DNA of 64,000 nt, from the NCBI GenBank assembly GCA_024234325.1, contig JACKOJ010000005.1:196602-260601 (forward strand). Reading direction: 5' to 3'. Under the pieces are notes generated by a model. It worked only from the letters and a program-made list of their open reading frames with translations, had not been told where the DNA came from and did no database searches. Below, piece by piece: positions 44,085 to 52,721 of the stretch. This DNA is from Pseudomonadales bacterium. GTDB taxonomy: Bacteria > Pseudomonadota > Gammaproteobacteria > Pseudomonadales > Pseudohongiellaceae. The position numbers were made by a program, and so were the translations under genes. How positions within the stretch are numbered: position 1 is the stretch's first letter; each line of letters starts with the position of its first letter.

Positions 44085-44557
44085 GCAAACGTCGCCTGCT
44101 GCTGGGGTGTCGCCGCTCTGCTGATGTATCGAGACCAGGCGTTGTCCACGCTCAGGCGCCCGGCTCCACTGATCAGCAGTGACACGGTTCCGGCCAGCAG
44201 TGCCAGGCCAAACTCGTAGCCGCCCTTGTCCATGAACAGGCCGTTGCCGATGTGTACGCTGAGGATGGCGACCACCATGGTGACGGCCAGGGCGGCGGCA
44301 GCCGGACGGGTGAGCAGGCCGACAATCAGCAGCAAACCACCGAAGAACTCCGCAGACCCGGCGGCACCCGCCATCAGAACGCCGGGCGTCAGTCCGATGG
44401 ACTCCATGAATTGCCCGGTGCCTTCCAGACCATACCCCCCGAAGGCTCCAAACAGTTTCTGTGCACCGTGGGCCACGAAGATAATCCCCATGGGCAGGCG
44501 CAGGGCCAGGGGGGAGAACTGTTTGTCAGTCGCAAGAATGGTGTTGATATAGCTCAT
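44057..44557 (-). CDS. DoxX-family membrane protein
   Basis: 166 residues, four hydrophobic segments. The family pattern is clear: RLPMGIIFVAHGAQKLFGAFGG, then AGSAEFFGGLLLIVGLLTRPAA and MVVAILSVHIGNGLF. DoxX proteins are small inner-membrane proteins often tied to thiol or quinone redox stress. AAAGGAGAA precedes the ATG. Divergent from a LysR-type regulator, its probable controller. It shares 28 bp with the 3' end of speA. Confidence 0.9.
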   Translation of the reverse strand: MSYINTILATDKQFSPLALRLPMGIIFVAHGAQKLFGAFGGYGLEGTGQFMESIGLTPGVLMAGAAGSAEFFGGLLLIVGLLTRPAAAALAVTMVVAILSVHIGNGLFMDKGGYEFGLALLAGTVSLLISGAGRLSVDNAWSRYISRAATPQQQATFAQRTASVSQ

Positions 44558-44610
44558 TTCCTTCTCCTTTAATCAAATTAATAAAACTGCTTTTTGTTCG
44601 ATAGAGATAG

Positions 44611-44639
44611 GCTATAGAGCTATTAATTGATTTTATAGC
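44611..44639. promoter_or_regulatory. Candidate LysR operator
   Basis: GCTATA (44611) and TATAGC (44634) are inverted, 17 bases apart, in a very AT-rich 131-bp gap between the divergent DoxX and LysR genes. Position and AT content suit a LysR binding site. Confidence 0.45.
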
Positions 44640-44688
44640 GGAAGTATTTGAGCTTATACTTCAAAAAAATTGATTATTGGGGAAGGCT

Positions 44689-45588
44689 ATGCATCATCCT
44701 CTGAGTCTTGAAGCGCTGCGGGTACTGGATGCCATTGATCGCCGTGGCAGTTTTCAGGCGGCTGCCGAAGCGCTGCACAAGGTTCCTTCGGCACTGAGCT
44801 ATACCGTTCAGAAGCTGGAATCCGACCTTGAGGTCAGTCTTTTTGATCGCAGCAGGCAGCGCGCACAGTTAACGGCTGCGGGAAGATTGTTGCTGGAGCG
44901 CGGGAGAACCCTGCTGCAGGAGGCGGCGGATCTTGAAGAGGCCGTAAGGCAACTGGAATCAGGGTGGGAAACCAGTCTGCGCATTGCCTGCGACACCGTG
45001 CTGCCGATACACCGTCTTCTGCAGCAGGTGCACGCCTTCAATGCGCTGGGGCAGCAGGTCACGGTGCAGATCAGTGAGGAGGTGCTGGGCGGGGGCTGGG
45101 ATGCGCTGGTGGCGGGTCGTTGTGATCTGACACTGGGCGCGTCTGGCGATATTCCCAAGGGCGTGTTTGAGTATCGGACTCTGGGGGCGGTGGAGTTCGT
45201 TTTCGCCGTGGCTCCCGGGCATGCGCTGACCCGCAGCGCCCAGCCCATCGATGCCAGCGACATAGCCGCCTTTCCCACGGTCATTGCGGCAGACACCTCG
45301 TTGACCAGCCCCGCGCGCTCCTCAGGGCTGCTGGCGAGCAAGCAGAGCCTGCGAGTCGCCAACATGGATGCGAAGATTCAGGCGCAGTGCATGGGGGTCG
45401 GGGTAGGTTTTCTGCCCCGCCACATGGTGACCGGACATCTGGCCCGTGGCGAGCTGGTGGCGCTGCCCTGCAGTGTGCCAAGGCCTCCGATACCGCTCTA
45501 CATGGCCTGGCGTAAACACCAGCAGGGGCGGGCGCTGGCCTGGTTCACAGAGGCCTGCGCCCGGGTAGACTGGCTGAGCCCTGAGTAA
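44689..45588 (+). CDS. LysR-family regulator
   Basis: 299 residues from ATG 44689 (GGGGA five bases before); the upstream in-frame TTG has no ribosome-binding site. Residues 3-62 form the winged helix-turn-helix (LEALRVLDAIDRRGSFQAAA, VPSALSYTVQKLE), with Ser-Ala-Leu-Ser at the recognition helix. The effector-binding domain follows. The intergenic placement opposite DoxX is the classic arrangement in which the LysR protein controls its divergent neighbour and itself. Confidence 0.92.
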   Translation: MHHPLSLEALRVLDAIDRRGSFQAAAEALHKVPSALSYTVQKLESDLEVSLFDRSRQRAQLTAAGRLLLERGRTLLQEAADLEEAVRQLESGWETSLRIACDTVLPIHRLLQQVHAFNALGQQVTVQISEEVLGGGWDALVAGRCDLTLGASGDIPKGVFEYRTLGAVEFVFAVAPGHALTRSAQPIDASDIAAFPTVIAADTSLTSPARSSGLLASKQSLRVANMDAKIQAQCMGVGVGFLPRHMVTGHLARGELVALPCSVPRPPIPLYMAWRKHQQGRALAWFTEACARVDWLSPE

Positions 45589-45596
45589 GGACCTGC

Positions 45597-46340
45597 TTAC
45601 TGGCGGTTGAACAGGCCGCGCACGCCGTCGGTGAGGTCTTCCACCGCGTCGCCCACCTTGCGGGCGCCTTCCTCCAGTTGCTGCTTGGCGCTGTCTACCA
45701 GCACATCCATATTGGGCACACCGGCGGTAGTGAGTGAGCGATTGAGCGCGGTAAGGATCTGGCGTGCCGCCTCGGCTACCGTCACGCCGTTGCTCTGTTC
45801 CCCGATATTCGTCAGTTCAATGTCCGGCAATGGCACAGGGGCAGATGCCACCTTCGTGTGCAGATTGATCTGTGGTTGCAGCAGCTTCAGATCGCGGATG
45901 ATGATCTGCTTGGCGGGCTCGGCGTCCGGCGACGCGTCCACCACGGGCGCCGCGTTGGCGCTCGGCAAATTGTTCAGCAGGGTGCGAATATTGTCGTTGA
46001 GCACGGTGGTTTCGTAGGTGACCTGCACGTCGTTGACGATGACGCGCTCGATCTCGATGACGTCAGAGACCAGTGATTTCAGGTTCACGGCAACCTCCAG
46101 CGAACCCAGATCCATCAACGTCGGCGCATCAAAGCCTTCCGGATTCGCAATGTGCAGGCCGCGGATGCTGCCCTCTCCGGAGAGGGGAGACAGGCTGACG
46201 CCGGACACCGTCACCTGGGTTCCCAGTGCATTGCTGGCGGCGATTTCGATACCGCGCCGCAGCCCTGCCTCGAAATTCACATACAGGAAGACGCCTGCGC
46301 TGACGACCAGCAGTACCAGTACAAACAAGATTTTTTTCAT
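45597..46340 (-). CDS. AsmA-like membrane-anchored protein
   Basis: 247 residues with one N-terminal helix (MKKILFVLVLLVVSAGVFLY) and a mostly periplasmic remainder. The start of the soluble part (GIEIAASNALGTQVTVSGVSL, then GSIRGLHIANPEGF) resembles AsmA/DUF748-type repeats that form bridge-like lipid transfer grooves, but it is far shorter than TamB or AsmA. The C-terminal 50 residues form a helix (QQLEEGARKVGDAVEDLTDGV). Function unknown, envelope role likely. Convergent with the LysR gene and divergent from the FadL-type gene. Confidence 0.7.
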   Translation of the reverse strand: MKKILFVLVLLVVSAGVFLYVNFEAGLRRGIEIAASNALGTQVTVSGVSLSPLSGEGSIRGLHIANPEGFDAPTLMDLGSLEVAVNLKSLVSDVIEIERVIVNDVQVTYETTVLNDNIRTLLNNLPSANAAPVVDASPDAEPAKQIIIRDLKLLQPQINLHTKVASAPVPLPDIELTNIGEQSNGVTVAEAARQILTALNRSLTTAGVPNMDVLVDSAKQQLEEGARKVGDAVEDLTDGVRGLFNRQ

Positions 46341-46531
46341 GAGGCCTCCCCCTGTGTCGTGTCATCGAGCTTGCATGATAGCAGATGGTTTCCGCAGGCC
46401 TGCATATAACTAAATCTACTATACAAAGTCGTTTTAATTTCTTTGCGTTTATAGCGCAAGCGTGTATGGTGCGCGTGCAATCGGACCTGCAGGTAGACGC
46501 AGGCCGCAATACAAAAGACTGGAGAGAGAAG

Positions 46532-47791
46532 ATGTTGCGACACAAATCAGTACTTGGCGCCGCGATCGCCATCAGTCTGCTGCCGGTGACGGCATCAGCG
46601 ACCAATGGATACTTCACTCATGGCATCGGCGTGCGTTCACTTGCCGTTGCCGGCGTTGGCGTGGCCTTGCCGCAGGACGGCCTGGCGGCAGCCCTGAACC
46701 CGGCAGGCATTGCACGCCTGGACAATCGCCTTGACCTCGGGGTGAGCTGGTTTCGCCCGTCTCGCGGCGCCGAGATCACCGGCAACTTCGCCGGAGCCAA
46801 TGGCCGCTTCGACGGCAACGACACAGAAGATTTCCTGATTCCGGAACTGGGCTATGTACGCCACCTCTCCGATTCCCTGACGGCAGGCGTGGCTGTCTAC
46901 GGCAACGGCGGCATGAACACCGATTACGGGCGCAACCCCTTTGCTCCCTTCGGCTCCACCGGCTCTGCGGGGGTGAACCTGGAGCAACTCTTCATCACTC
47001 CCTCGCTGGCCTATGAGCTGAACGAGCGCAACAGCGTGGGCGTGGCGGTAAGCTACGCCTATCAGCGCTTCGAGATGAAAGGCGTTGGCGCCTTCGACAA
47101 TCCCTTCTTCTCCGCGACCCCGGGCCGTGTCAGCAATCAGGGCGAGGATTCCGGCAATGGCTGGGGTCTGAAGCTTGGCTGGCTGGGGCAGATCACCTCC
47201 ACCCTGAGTCTGGGGGCAAGCTGGTCGTCCGAGATTGATATGGAAGAGTTCAGCGCCTACCGTGGCCTGTTCGCAGAGCAGGGCGGTTTCGATATTCCCT
47301 CGACCTACTCGCTGGGTCTGAGCTGGCAGGCGGCGCCTGCGCTGACCCTGGCGGCCGACTGGCAGAAGATTCTGTACAGCGAGGTGCCTTCCGTTGGCAA
47401 TCCGCTGCAGAACCTGCTGACGGGCAACCCGCTGGGCAGCGACAACGGCGGTGGTTTCGGCTGGAATGACATTGCCGTGATCAAGCTGGGTGCCGTCTAT
47501 GCCTACAGCGACAGCGTCACGCTGCGCGCCGGTATCAGCCGGGCGGATCAGCCGATTCCCCGCTCCGAGACCTTCTTCAACATTCTCGCACCCGGCACGG
47601 TGCGCGATCACCTGAGCCTCGGCGCAAGCTGGAAACGCAGCGAGCGCGGCGAGTGGAGCATCAGCTATACCCACGCCTTCCGCGAAAGCGTACGCGGCCT
47701 GGGCTCCATCCCCATGCCTTTCGGCGGCGGTGAGGCCAATGTGCACCTGAAGGAAGATGTGCTGACGGTGGGCTACAGCTTCTCGCTGTAG
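46532..47791 (+). CDS. FadL/OmpP1-family outer-membrane transporter
   Basis: 419 residues from ATG 46532 (GGAGAGAG upstream), with a signal peptide ending TASA. The mature N-terminus reads TNGYFTHGIGVRSLAVAGVG, followed by DGLAAALNPAGIARL, the FadL hatch with the NPA motif. A 14-stranded barrel follows and ends in VLTVGYSFSL. FadL-type channels let hydrophobic compounds such as long-chain fatty acids or alkane or aromatic substrates diffuse into the periplasm. A terminator follows. The adjacent AsmA-like gene and the thiolase at 19.6 kb could serve the same lipid diet, but that is speculation. Confidence 0.9.
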   Translation: MLRHKSVLGAAIAISLLPVTASATNGYFTHGIGVRSLAVAGVGVALPQDGLAAALNPAGIARLDNRLDLGVSWFRPSRGAEITGNFAGANGRFDGNDTEDFLIPELGYVRHLSDSLTAGVAVYGNGGMNTDYGRNPFAPFGSTGSAGVNLEQLFITPSLAYELNERNSVGVAVSYAYQRFEMKGVGAFDNPFFSATPGRVSNQGEDSGNGWGLKLGWLGQITSTLSLGASWSSEIDMEEFSAYRGLFAEQGGFDIPSTYSLGLSWQAAPALTLAADWQKILYSEVPSVGNPLQNLLTGNPLGSDNGGGFGWNDIAVIKLGAVYAYSDSVTLRAGISRADQPIPRSETFFNILAPGTVRDHLSLGASWKRSERGEWSISYTHAFRESVRGLGSIPMPFGGGEANVHLKEDVLTVGYSFSL

Positions 47792-47803
47792 GCTGTCTGA
47801 GCG

Positions 47804-47850
47804 AAAAAAGGCCGGGACGCGGGCGTGAGCCTGTGCCCCGGCCTTTTTTA
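47804..47850. terminator. Bidirectional intrinsic terminator after the FadL-type gene
   Basis: Six A, AGGCCGGG, a long loop, CCCCGGCCT and six T. It ends the FadL-type transcript. Confidence 0.85.
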
Positions 47851-47963
47851 TGCGCGCGTATGCCGTTGCGGTGATAAACTCCCCTCACTTGCGGTCATCT
47901 CCTGTAGCTGTAGGATCAGCGCGAGCCCGACTCACAACAACAAGAATGGATTGGAGGTTGCAG

Positions 47964-50126
47964 ATGAATCGCTTTGTCTGTGCACGGCTGTTTGTCAGAA
48001 AGGGAATTTTCGTGGCGGTCGGGCTGGCATTTATGCCGGCTGTGTGGGCACAGGCGGCCCCCGAGCCCGATAACTCCACCCTGACTTACCCCGCTGCCTA
48101 TTTCGCCGAGTTTGAACCCGTTTCCGTCAACGACATGCTCAATCAGATTCCCGGCATCAGCCTGGCGCTGGACGCCAACAATGGGGGGTCGAGCAGCAGC
48201 AACAACAATAATCGTGGCCTTGGGGCCAGCTCCCAGATTCTGATCGACGGCAAGCGTCTTGCGGGCAAGGCCAACGAGGCGAGCGAGCAGCTCAGCCGTA
48301 TTGCCGCCGCGCAGGTGGACCACATCGAGATCATTCGCGGAACCTCCAGCGAACTGGATGTGCGGAACAGCGGCCAGATCGTCAACATTGTGCTGGTCAA
48401 GGGGGCCTCGCGCTCCAGCCTGGCAGCCGAGGTGGGAGTGAACCGCTTTCACGATGGCAGCGTCAAACCCGACGGGCTGCTGGCCTACAGCGGGCAGAAC
48501 GGGACGCTGGATTACCGCCTGTCGGCCGCCGTGAAATCCGGATACGAGGCCTTGCAGAGCCGCGAGTTGAGCCTGCACCCTGACCTGCGTTTCAATGATG
48601 CCATTGTGTTCGAACGCATCCGTAAAGAAACAGATGTCACACTTAATGCCAGCCTTACCTATCAGTCGGTGTTGGGCGATCGCATGGCTCTGAACATGCT
48701 CTACAACGAAGCCGATCCGCCCGCCGATCTGTTGCGCGCCACCACCAATTTCAATCTTTCCCCGGCGATCATTACCTACGAGCGCGAAGCGCTTCCGGCG
48801 ACGCTGGATAACTGGGAAATAGGCGGCGATTACGAGCACGGATTCTCTGGCGGAGGGCGTTACAAGGCCCTGTTCATCGTCAACGAGAAGAACGAGATCA
48901 CCACGCGGGAACGCTATGCCTCGGCAACGCTGGGGGGGGCGGAAAGCAAGAACCTGTATCTGGATACCCGCAGCCGTTACCGCGAGCGCATACTGCGCAC
49001 CTCCTACACCTGGAACCTGACAGAAGGACAGGGCATGGAGGTAGGGGTGGAACGCGCGCAGACGATTCAGGACTCGGCACTCAAGCGTGGCCTGGCGCGA
49101 CCGGGCGTGCCCTCGCCGGACTACGGCGGGCTGGTGCCGGTGCCGCAGCCGAATGCCGTCTCCACGGTGGAAGAGATCCGCTACGAAGTCTTTGCTGTGC
49201 ACAACTGGCAGATCAATCCGCGCCTGTCGCTGGAAAGCTCGCTGGTCACGGAGTTCTCCGAGATCGAGCAGACGGGGGATGTGCACAACCGCCGCGACTT
49301 TCAGTTCCTGAAACCCAAGTTTGACCTGCGCTACGATATCAGCCGCTCGTTCCAGTTTCGTGCCAGCATCGACAAGTTTGTCTCGCAGCTCAGCTTTGCG
49401 GACTTCTCAGCGAACGTGAACAACCGCGACGATGATCAGGACACGGTGGCAGGAAACCCGGAGCTGGAGCAGGAGCAGTGGTGGCGCTACACCTTCAACC
49501 TGGATTACCGCCTGCCGAATGATGGCGGAGCCTTGAATTCCCGCGTGTTCTACTACGAGATCGACAATGCCATCGGCAAGATCGACATCTCGCCGTCGCC
49601 GACCAATCTGGTCAGCACCAACGGCAATGTCGGGAATGGCAAGGTGCTGGGGGTGAATCTGGACGCGAGTATCCGTCTCGGCATGTTTGGCCTTCCGGGA
49701 GGACTGCTGACGGCAGGTGTGCTGGTGCAGGACTCCGAGATCAAGGACCCGCTGATCAACGATCTGCGCCGCATCGTGCCCTTCGATCGCGGCAATGTGC
49801 GCCTGGGTTTCCGTTATGACATTCCTGCGTGGAGCCTGAACTACGGGTTCAACTATCGCGACGGGATTGACGGCAATCGACCGTTCTGGGACATCGACAA
49901 TGTGCTCTTCCTGGGGTCCAACAGTTATCTGAATGTGTTTGCAGAGAAGGTGGGTTTCGGCGGATTGAGTTATCGCCTGGAGCTCAACAACCTGCTGGAC
50001 CACCAGTCCTGCCGCGAACGCCGCCGCTTCAATGGCTATCTGCGCGATGGCGCGCTGCGGGAAATCGAGCGCTCCTGTACTCAGGTGGGCACGCAGCTTG
50101 CGTTCAAGGTGAGAGGAACCTTCTAG
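47964..50126 (+). CDS. TonB-dependent receptor, paralogue of the one at 35824
   Basis: 720 residues from ATG 47964 (GGAGG upstream), with a signal peptide ending AVWAQA. The plug aligns closely with the receptor at 35824: TLTYPAAYFAEFEPVSVNDM against TVTYPAEFFAQYEPYSVNDM, then QILIDGKRLAGKANE and IEIIRGTSSELDVRNSGQIV. The low-complexity insert here is Ser/Asn-rich (about residues 72-90). The barrel ends FKVRGTF. Two Cys near the end (683 and 705) match the pair in the paralogue. Ligand unknown. A GC-rich hairpin without T-tract follows the stop. Confidence 0.9.
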   Translation: MNRFVCARLFVRKGIFVAVGLAFMPAVWAQAAPEPDNSTLTYPAAYFAEFEPVSVNDMLNQIPGISLALDANNGGSSSSNNNNRGLGASSQILIDGKRLAGKANEASEQLSRIAAAQVDHIEIIRGTSSELDVRNSGQIVNIVLVKGASRSSLAAEVGVNRFHDGSVKPDGLLAYSGQNGTLDYRLSAAVKSGYEALQSRELSLHPDLRFNDAIVFERIRKETDVTLNASLTYQSVLGDRMALNMLYNEADPPADLLRATTNFNLSPAIITYEREALPATLDNWEIGGDYEHGFSGGGRYKALFIVNEKNEITTRERYASATLGGAESKNLYLDTRSRYRERILRTSYTWNLTEGQGMEVGVERAQTIQDSALKRGLARPGVPSPDYGGLVPVPQPNAVSTVEEIRYEVFAVHNWQINPRLSLESSLVTEFSEIEQTGDVHNRRDFQFLKPKFDLRYDISRSFQFRASIDKFVSQLSFADFSANVNNRDDDQDTVAGNPELEQEQWWRYTFNLDYRLPNDGGALNSRVFYYEIDNAIGKIDISPSPTNLVSTNGNVGNGKVLGVNLDASIRLGMFGLPGGLLTAGVLVQDSEIKDPLINDLRRIVPFDRGNVRLGFRYDIPAWSLNYGFNYRDGIDGNRPFWDIDNVLFLGSNSYLNVFAEKVGFGGLSYRLELNNLLDHQSCRERRRFNGYLRDGALREIERSCTQVGTQLAFKVRGTF

Positions 50127-50177
50127 ACCGGGGTGCGGGTGCGGGGCCGGGCGGAAGGCTCGGCCCGGTCACGGCAG

Positions 50178-50206
50178 TTGACAGGGTGGTCTGAGTATCG
50201 TTATAT
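50178..50206 (+). promoter_or_regulatory. Sigma-70 promoter of the third TonB receptor
   Basis: TTGACA (50178-50183), a 17-base spacer and TTATAT (50201-50206). The -35 is consensus and the spacing ideal. It is 39 bp before the receptor start codon at 50246. Confidence 0.75.
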
Positions 50207-50245
50207 ATGCTGGAACATAACGAAACCAGATTGCAGGCATCTCCG

Positions 50246-52591
50246 ATGATACTCTTCCGCTACTCCCTTACTGCCCTGGTTCTGCTTGGGCAGAGCCTTC
50301 CGCTTATCGCCCAGTCAGGGTCCGAACCCGCTATCACGGAGTTGCGCGTGACCGCTCGTCTGCGTGAGGAGCGTCTGCAGGACGTTCCTGCCGCAGTGTC
50401 GGTTGTGGGGGGCAACTGGCTGGACAGCGCTTACGCCGTGAATACGCGAGAGCTTGGGACACTCGTACCCACGCTGTATTACAACTCAGCCAATCCCCGC
50501 AATACGGCCTATACCATCCGCGGCATGGGTTCCAATACCCTGTCGATCAGCGCGGCGAACGATGGCATGGAGCCAGGTGTCGGGTTTTATGTGGATGGCG
50601 TCTATCATGGGCGTCCGGCAACCGCCGCGTTTGACTTCACGGACGTTGAACGGGTAGAGGTGCTTCGAGGGCCACAGGGTACCCTGTTCGGGAAAAACAC
50701 CACGGGCGGCGCCATTCATATCAGCAGTCGCCCGCCTGCCTTCCGCCCCGAGGCCAATGCGGAGCTGAGTATGGGCGAAAGCGGCTTCCGGCAGACCCGG
50801 GCAAGCATCACTGGCCCCTTGCTGGAAAAGCTGGCGGGGCGTATGTCCGTGCAGACTACCCGGCGTGACGGACTGATCCGCAATGTGAACACGGGCCAGA
50901 AGCTGAACAGTCTGGACAACTATGCGCTGCGGGGACAATTGCTCTACGAGGCGGATGACGGGTTTAGCGCGCGCCTGATCGCAGATGTTTCGAATCTCGA
51001 TTCGGACTGCTGTACACAGATTTTCCTGCGTGTGGGTGAGAGCCTGCGCAGCCCGACGCGACAGTTTCCGGCACTGGCGGCCGGTTTGGGGTACGCGCCG
51101 CCCAGCCGCGACGTCTACGACCGCCTGAGCGATATCGACGCCGATCTGCACGTGGACACGCAGGACGGTGGGGTCTCTCTGCATCTGGACAAGGCGCTGG
51201 ACGCGGTCACACTGACGTCCATCAGCGCCTGGCGTTACTGGAAGTGGGATGTGGCCAATGACCGTGACTATACCGGCATTCCGATTCAGGGCGTGCAGCG
51301 CATTCCGTCGCGGCAGGATCAGTGGAGCCAGGAGCTGCGGCTAAGCTCCCGCGATGACCAAGCCCTGCGTTACGTAGCCGGTCTGTACTACTTCAGCCAG
51401 CAGATCAGTGGCCGACCCACCAGCATTTACGGACCGGAGGCTGCCTACTGGCTGCTCAATCCCGCCAGCTTCAGCGTGAGCATTCCGCGCGATCTGCTGG
51501 ACGGCTACGGCCAGATCGGCGACTCCGATTTCGAGATGGACAGTGCTGCAGTGTATGGCGAAGTGAATTATGACCTGAGCACCTCGCTGACCGCGACGGT
51601 GGGTCTGCGCTACACGCTGGAAGACAAGCACGGCAGCTACAGCACCGACGTGTTTGGCGGGCTCGATCTGAGTGGACGTCCGGACGCGGCGGAATTGCAG
51701 CGTGCCAAACTGTCCATCTTCCGGCCCCAGGGTGACCGGGTGAGCAACCGCGATGGCAATTTCTCCGGGCGAGCCAACCTGGCCTATCGGATAAACGACG
51801 CGCTGATGACGTATGCGAGCTTTGCCAGGGGCTATAAATCCGGCGGACTCAATATGTCAGGCCTGCCGCGGGATGTGCAGAACCGGCCGGTGCTCTCGAC
51901 GGCGCAGATAGAAGATGAACTGAACAGAACCGTAGAGGCCGGCATCAAGAGCAGTCTTCCGGGGGGACTTGGCACCTTCAATGTGGCGGCGTATGCCACG
52001 GCGGTGGAGGACTATCAGACCAATATTGTCTCCAGTACCGAAACGGCGGCGCTGCGTTCCTATCCCGCCAATATTCCCGAGGTGCGCGTACGCGGGCTGG
52101 AAGCAGACCTGGCGGTGTCGCCGATGCGTGGCCTGCTGCTGCGTGCCTCCCTGGCCTATGCCCATGGGCGCTATCAAGACTACCCGGCAGGCCCCTGTGC
52201 GCTGGAGGTGCAGACAGGCAGTACCTCTGCCTGTGATCTGACGGGGCTTGCGCTGCCCGGGCTTTCGCCCTGGGTGGGCAGCCTGGGCACCGACTGGCGC
52301 GTCCCGGCGGCGGGTGGTGAGTGGCACTGGCATCTGGATGCCATGGCACGTAGCGGCTACAACAGCAGTGGTGCGGTATCGCGCTATGCCGAAATTCCGG
52401 GCTACGCCCTGGTGAATGCGAGTTTCGGCTATCGTTCGGAGCGGGGGTGGATGCTGGACCTGTTCGCCCGCAATCTGCTGGACAGGGATTACCTCACCGC
52501 GCTGACGTTCCAGACTGGCAACTCCGGCCTGGTGCTGGGGCAACCGGGCGATCCGCGCCTGCTGGGCGCCACTTTGCGCATGAATCTTTAA
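50246..52591 (+). CDS. TonB-dependent receptor (siderophore-receptor-like)
   Basis: 781 residues from ATG 50246 giving a signal peptide that ends LIAQ. A TonB-box-like ITELRVTA follows at the mature N-terminus. The plug is canonical (QDVPAAVSVV, TIRGMGSN, GVGFYVDGVYHG, VERVEVLRGPQGTLFGKNTT, GAIHISSRPP) and the barrel has the usual MTYASFARGYKSGGLN and ends GATLRMNL. This fits the large FyuA/Fiu-like group seen in sphingomonads and marine gammaproteobacteria, used for iron complexes or other ligands. It is unlike the two paralogues in this window. It has its own sigma-70 promoter. Confidence 0.92.
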   Translation: MILFRYSLTALVLLGQSLPLIAQSGSEPAITELRVTARLREERLQDVPAAVSVVGGNWLDSAYAVNTRELGTLVPTLYYNSANPRNTAYTIRGMGSNTLSISAANDGMEPGVGFYVDGVYHGRPATAAFDFTDVERVEVLRGPQGTLFGKNTTGGAIHISSRPPAFRPEANAELSMGESGFRQTRASITGPLLEKLAGRMSVQTTRRDGLIRNVNTGQKLNSLDNYALRGQLLYEADDGFSARLIADVSNLDSDCCTQIFLRVGESLRSPTRQFPALAAGLGYAPPSRDVYDRLSDIDADLHVDTQDGGVSLHLDKALDAVTLTSISAWRYWKWDVANDRDYTGIPIQGVQRIPSRQDQWSQELRLSSRDDQALRYVAGLYYFSQQISGRPTSIYGPEAAYWLLNPASFSVSIPRDLLDGYGQIGDSDFEMDSAAVYGEVNYDLSTSLTATVGLRYTLEDKHGSYSTDVFGGLDLSGRPDAAELQRAKLSIFRPQGDRVSNRDGNFSGRANLAYRINDALMTYASFARGYKSGGLNMSGLPRDVQNRPVLSTAQIEDELNRTVEAGIKSSLPGGLGTFNVAAYATAVEDYQTNIVSSTETAALRSYPANIPEVRVRGLEADLAVSPMRGLLLRASLAYAHGRYQDYPAGPCALEVQTGSTSACDLTGLALPGLSPWVGSLGTDWRVPAAGGEWHWHLDAMARSGYNSSGAVSRYAEIPGYALVNASFGYRSERGWMLDLFARNLLDRDYLTALTFQTGNSGLVLGQPGDPRLLGATLRMNL

Positions 52592-52721
52592 GAGGATGTT
52601 GCATTAACTGTAAAGAAAACGACATGACCCCGTAATCGATCTGTCACCTATGGGAATTAAAGTGAAGCAAAAAAATAGATACCCCTTCACTTTCTAAGCC
52701 AATTCCCACAGGAGACACCGC

